This document shows positions 5,367 through 5,540 of a stretch of 5,540 nucleotides of DNA, piece by piece. A program made the translations under genes and the position numbers. The stretch lies in NCBI GenBank assembly GCA_030670715.1, contig DAOVBC010000179.1, forward strand, positions 1 to 5,540. Reading direction: 5' to 3'. Origin of the DNA: Deltaproteobacteria bacterium (GTDB lineage: Bacteria; Desulfobacterota; Desulfobacteria; Desulfobacterales; SG8-13). The notes beneath the pieces were generated by a model. That model ran no database searches. It was not told the DNA's origin and saw nothing but the letters and a program-made list of their open reading frames with translations. Position 1 is the first letter of the stretch. Each line of letters opens with the position of its first letter.

Positions 5367-5540
5367 TTAAGCTTCTGTCAGCACCGCATCAACCCACCTC
5401 AGGGCAGCAATCATGTTGGGAAATCCGGTGGTTGTCAGCGCCAGCAGAACGGCATGGACAACCTCCTCCGGTGTGGCTCCGGCTGCCAGGGCCTTGCGTG
5501 TGTGAGACATGACCGCCCCCTTTGAATTTACACCAATGGA
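5367..5540 (-). CDS. Carboxymuconolactone decarboxylase/AhpD-like protein, C-terminal part
   Basis: The minus-strand frame is open from the right edge to TAA at 5367-5369, showing the last 57 residues. The sequence SHTRKALAAGATPEEVVHAVLLALTTTGFPNMIAALRWVD matches the helical core of the carboxymuconolactone decarboxylase/alkylhydroperoxidase D-like family: H...A...GAT.EE followed by a hydrophobic helix. In redox-active AhpD-like members a C-x-x-C pair precedes the conserved His (C-x-x-C-x-x-x-H). Here the equivalent positions are Ser and Ala (SKGAVMSH), so peroxidase chemistry of that type is not expected from this motif. The start and any upstream partner lie outside the window. It is convergent with purA/tRNA-Pro and shares their terminator. 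The family call is fairly sure; the function is open. Confidence 0.8.
   Translation of the reverse strand, partial: SIGVNSKGAVMSHTRKALAAGATPEEVVHAVLLALTTTGFPNMIAALRWVDAVLTEA

Overview
The window looks like chromosomal DNA from an anaerobic or facultative Gram-negative bacterium. Housekeeping genes (tadA, purA, tRNA-Arg, tRNA-Pro) sit beside a GC-rich exported sulfatase. Their style, with intergenic palindromes and a MerR-like small regulator, recalls Desulfobacterota (sulfate-reducing deltaproteobacteria). That assignment is an inference from general resemblance, not a demonstrated placement.

Layout. (1) Positions 1-1331, minus strand: the N-terminal 443 residues of a secreted arylsulfatase with a C-S-P-T-R active-site motif; the gene runs off the left edge. 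A 428-codon plus-strand reading frame over the same DNA is only its antisense shadow. (2) 1332-2132: about 800 bases of AT-richer DNA with no convincing gene, but with several inverted repeats and a G9 run. (3) 2133-2210, minus strand: tRNA-Arg(ACG), with a TTGACA-type promoter upstream and a hairpin downstream. (4) 2211-2542: a gene-free stretch with two back-to-back palindromes. (5) 2543-2947, minus strand: a small MerR-like HTH protein, probably starting 12 bases downstream of the longest possible start. (6) 3212-3670, plus strand: tadA. (7) 3677-3872: a palindromic repeat element filling nearly the whole tadA-purA gap. (8) 3895-5190, plus strand: purA with a TTG start. (9) 5238-5314, plus strand: tRNA-Pro(CGG), followed by a strong terminator. 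(10) 5367-5540, minus strand: the C-terminal end of a carboxymuconolactone decarboxylase/AhpD-like protein, cut by the right edge.

How the parts relate. TadA deaminates A34 of tRNA-Arg(ACG) to inosine, and that tRNA is encoded about 1 kb away on the opposite strand, so the enzyme and its main bacterial substrate are near neighbours. PurA makes adenylosuccinate from IMP for AMP synthesis. tadA and purA are codirectional but separated by the inserted repeat, which has a perfect 20-bp terminal inverted repeat, subterminal hairpins with mutually complementary loops, and helically phased CGCAGAC heptamers. That element is the most unusual structure here. No complete defence system, CRISPR array or transposase gene is visible.
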